From: Caballeronia ptereochthonis
Lineage (GTDB): Bacteria > Pseudomonadota > Gammaproteobacteria > Burkholderiales > Burkholderiaceae
Direction of reading: 5' to 3'
Assembly (NCBI RefSeq): GCF_001545075.1
Contig: NZ_FCOB02000020.1
Location: forward strand, 62,001-126,000
Length of the DNA: 64,000 nt
Shown: one piece after another, positions 62,278 to 64,000 of the stretch
How positions within the stretch are numbered: the first letter of the stretch is position 1
How the letters are laid out: the number at the start of each line of letters is the position of its first letter
Notes under the pieces: model-generated
Seen by the model: only the letters and a program-made list of their open reading frames with translations
Database searches by the model: none
What the model was told of the DNA's origin: nothing
Position numbers and translations under genes: made by a program

Positions 62278-62576
62278 GCGAGCCTCGCCTTGCCCGCCAT
62301 CACGCGTACGCGCATGCCGTCGCGCACGCGGGTCATGCACGCCTGCATGTTCGGCACGCCGTCGATTTCCACGAGACAGTCGAAGCACACGCCCATCATG
62401 CAGAACGGGCCACGCGGAACGCCGCTCACGGGCGTGGTCCGGCACGCGGGCGCACCGCCTTCGAGGAGGGCGGCCGCGACCGTGTAATGCGGCGGGACAT
62501 GTCGGTGCGCGCCGTCGATGTCGATGCGGACCGCGCGCGTCGGCACGGCGGCGAGAGATTCAAAGAGCGTGGGCAT
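62274..62576 (-). CDS. Small [2Fe-2S] subunit (HcnA/OoxX-like)
   Basis: A 100-residue ferredoxin-like subunit. Start at ATG 62576; the longer frame upstream belongs to the neighbouring gene. Cluster ligands are C59-x4-C64-x2-C67-x12-C80 (FCMMGVCFDC and MQAC), the pattern of the gamma subunit of opine and hydroxyproline dehydrogenases. It overlaps both partners (17 bases upstream, 4 downstream), as expected for a tight complex. Confidence 0.9.
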   Translation of the reverse strand: MPTLFESLAAVPTRAVRIDIDGAHRHVPPHYTVAAALLEGGAPACRTTPVSGVPRGPFCMMGVCFDCLVEIDGVPNMQACMTRVRDGMRVRVMAGKARLA

Positions 62577-63705
62577 CGGTCGAATTCGAAAATCGCGTGG
62601 CAACGAAGGGATAAAGAATCGCGGGCTGCGCGCCGCCCGCGATCCAGGGCGCGATGACGTCCGCATGCGCGGCGGCGAGCGTCACGCCGCTATGGCAGAT
62701 CGCGAGGAACGCGCCCGGATGCGTACGCGATTCCTCGTAGACCGGCAGGCCGTCCGGCGTCATGATGCGTAGCGCACCCCACGCGCGCACGACGCGCGCA
62801 TGCGCGAGCAGCGGAAATGCGGTGCGCGCGCGCCGGGCGATGTCGGCCATGACGGCGCGCGTCTGGCCGTCGTCGAAGCCGACCGGCTCGGCCGAATCGC
62901 CGAGCAACACCGAACCTTCGGGCGTCTGGCGCACGACCAGCGTCGGATAGTCGAGAAACGGCGCGAGCCGCTCGGTCACCATGATCTGGCCGCGCAGGGG
63001 CGTGACGGGCGCGTGCATGCCGACCATCGGCGCGAGCCGCGCGTTGTCGAGACCGGCCGCGAGCACCACGCGCCCGGCGTCGAGCGTGCCGTTTGCCGCG
63101 TCGATCTCGAAGCCGTCCGAGCGTGGGCGGATGTCGCGCACCTCGTTGCGAGGCAGATACGTGCCGCCGCGACGCTGGAACGCCTGTTGCATTGCGCGCA
63201 GCGTGTAGAGCGGGCTTGCGTGGCCGTCGTGCGGCGAATACAGCGCGCCCGCCAGCCTGTCCGATGCGGCGGGGACGCGTGCCTTCAGCGCCTTGAGATC
63301 GAGCACGTCGTAGGCAAGCGACGAATCCTGCGCGCGGATCGATTCGAGCAGTTGCTGCCCGGCCTCGAGCTGCTCGACGGTCTCGCAGAGCTCAATGCCG
63401 CCCGGCCGCTCGAAGCCGGCATCGACCCCGGTCTCGCGCTGCAATTGCGCGGCGAACGCGCTCCAGCGCTCCGACGATTCCCGCGACCACTGCGCATACG
63501 GCAGACAGCGTCCGCCCTTGCCTTGCACCCAGACGAGCCCGAAATTGCCACGCGCGGCGCGATGCGCCGAGTCCGCGCCGTCGCATACGGCGACGCGCTT
63601 GCCCGCGCGCGCGAGGCCATAGGCGATCGCCATGCCGACGAGCCCTCCGCCCGCGACGACGATATCGAAGCGGCGAGCCATGTTATGGGATTGCCTGTCA
63701 TGCAT
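62560..63705 (-). CDS. D-amino-acid-oxidase-like FAD subunit (OoxB/HcnC-like)
   Basis: A 381-residue FAD oxidoreductase that carries the substrate site of the heterotrimer. It has the Rossmann DIVVAGGGLVGMAIAYGLARAG, RGQIMVTERLAP and the C-terminal GVTLAAAHADVIAPWI. The start is taken at ATG 63705, which has AGGA about 10 bases upstream; ATG 63681 is the alternative that begins exactly at the fold. First gene of the reverse operon, divergent from a LysR gene. The substrate is probably a D-amino acid, hydroxyproline or opine. Confidence 0.88.
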   Translation of the reverse strand: MHDRQSHNMARRFDIVVAGGGLVGMAIAYGLARAGKRVAVCDGADSAHRAARGNFGLVWVQGKGGRCLPYAQWSRESSERWSAFAAQLQRETGVDAGFERPGGIELCETVEQLEAGQQLLESIRAQDSSLAYDVLDLKALKARVPAASDRLAGALYSPHDGHASPLYTLRAMQQAFQRRGGTYLPRNEVRDIRPRSDGFEIDAANGTLDAGRVVLAAGLDNARLAPMVGMHAPVTPLRGQIMVTERLAPFLDYPTLVVRQTPEGSVLLGDSAEPVGFDDGQTRAVMADIARRARTAFPLLAHARVVRAWGALRIMTPDGLPVYEESRTHPGAFLAICHSGVTLAAAHADVIAPWIAGGAQPAILYPFVATRFSNSTDAHAL

Positions 63706-63794
63706 GAAATGCGTTTCCTGCCTGTTTTTACGAATCACGGATGAAACTGTGTGCGCGGCAAAATTCTCCGTCAAATGCCGATTCATCGGTCACC

Positions 63795-63800
63795 TATAAT
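63795..63800 (+). promoter_or_regulatory. Consensus -10 box directly before the LysR start
   Basis: A perfect TATAAT lies only 8 bases before the ATG of the LysR gene, so transcription would begin at or next to the start codon. No -35 match is seen at 17 bases upstream (CAAATG), suggesting dependence on an activator. No ribosome site precedes the ATG. Confidence 0.5.
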
Positions 63801-63808
63801 CCAGTGTT

Positions 63809-64000
63809 ATGGATACGTCCGAACTCAAGATTCGCCAGATCGAGGCCTTTCGCGCGGTGATGCTGCGCCATACGGTGACGCGTGCCGCCGAGTCGCTGCA
63901 CATTTCGCAGCCGGCCGTGAGCCGCCTCATCGCCGATCTGGAGAGCCGCGTCGGCTTCGTGCTGTTCGACCGGCTTCAAGGCCGGCTTGCCCCGACCGCG
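63809..64000 (+). CDS. LysR-family transcriptional regulator (partial, 5' end)
   Basis: The first 64 codons of a LysR-type regulator, cut by the window end. The helix-turn-helix HTVTRAAESLHISQPAVSRL is complete, followed by FVLFDRLQGRL. It is divergent from the three-subunit dehydrogenase operon and is the likely regulator of it, as in octopine/nopaline catabolism (OccR/NocR). Confidence 0.92.
   Translation, partial: MDTSELKIRQIEAFRAVMLRHTVTRAAESLHISQPAVSRLIADLESRVGFVLFDRLQGRLAPTA

Noticed and set aside
1..64000. CRISPR arrays, rRNA or tRNA genes
   Set aside because: No regularly spaced repeats and no recognisable rRNA or tRNA sequence on either strand.

Overview
The window is GC-rich DNA from a soil- or plant-associated member of the Burkholderiaceae, most likely Paraburkholderia, Caballeronia or Burkholderia. 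This rests on codon usage, a classic beta-proteobacterial trimeric porin, the LysR, IclR and AraC repertoire, and the density of catabolic operons. Genus is an inference. No rRNA, tRNA, CRISPR array, transposase or phage gene was seen. It reads as an accessory 'catabolic' stretch of a secondary replicon.

Region A (1-29.9 kb) is a large catabolic neighbourhood. An electron-transfer flavoprotein pair (etfB, etfA) leads a forward operon with a gentisate-1,2-dioxygenase-like bicupin and a FAD aromatic monooxygenase. A reverse operon follows (CoA-transferase, fumarylacetoacetate-hydrolase-family enzyme, alpha/beta hydrolase), then a porin, a Bcr/CflA-type MFS protein, an MmgE/PrpD protein and a spinster-like MFS protein. 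Three of these reverse promoters share an almost identical 16-17 bp motif. A nine-gene forward operon (14.1-24.2 kb) encodes a close paralogue of the monooxygenase, acyl-CoA dehydrogenase, aldehyde dehydrogenase, a crotonase, a CoA-transferase, and a P450 with its own ferredoxin reductase and [2Fe-2S] ferredoxin, plus an SDR. LysR/SDR and AraC genes separate it from a three-gene unit (ketopantoate-reductase-like, CoA-transferase, NodN/MaoC-like). Together they suggest oxygenation, CoA activation, beta-oxidation-like shortening and ring cleavage of an aromatic or alicyclic compound. The substrate cannot be read from sequence.

Region B (30.0-36.8 kb) holds a RibD/DHFR-like reductase and a reverse operon of IclR regulator, polar-amino-acid ABC importer (binding protein, permease, ATPase), HutD, HutF and HutG. 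This is the lower half of histidine degradation with its own importer but no hutH, hutU or hutI.

Region C (36.6-41.4 kb) is less GC-rich and broken: an orphan SmoE-like sugar-binding protein, the remains of a CHASE2-domain gene and a coupled caspase-like gene, a DoxX protein and long non-coding stretches.

Region D (41.4-54.7 kb) contains two LacI-regulated sugar-type loci. One has a PhyH-family dioxygenase, a TIM-barrel isomerase-like protein and an ACS-family MFS carrier, with two LacI-type operators. The other has a ribose-type ABC importer followed by phosphotriesterase-family, amidotransferase-like, M20 hydrolase, PfkB kinase and BtpA-family genes in overlapping order, preceded by a perfect LacI-type operator. 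The second is the best candidate for an undescribed pathway.

Region E (54.7-64 kb) has a LysR regulator divergent from an MHS-family carrier and an alpha/beta hydrolase, then a tannase/feruloyl-esterase-like lipoprotein. It ends with a reverse operon for a three-subunit FAD/[2Fe-2S] opine- or hydroxyproline-type dehydrogenase with a basic-amino-acid binding protein, divergent from a LysR gene cut by the window end.
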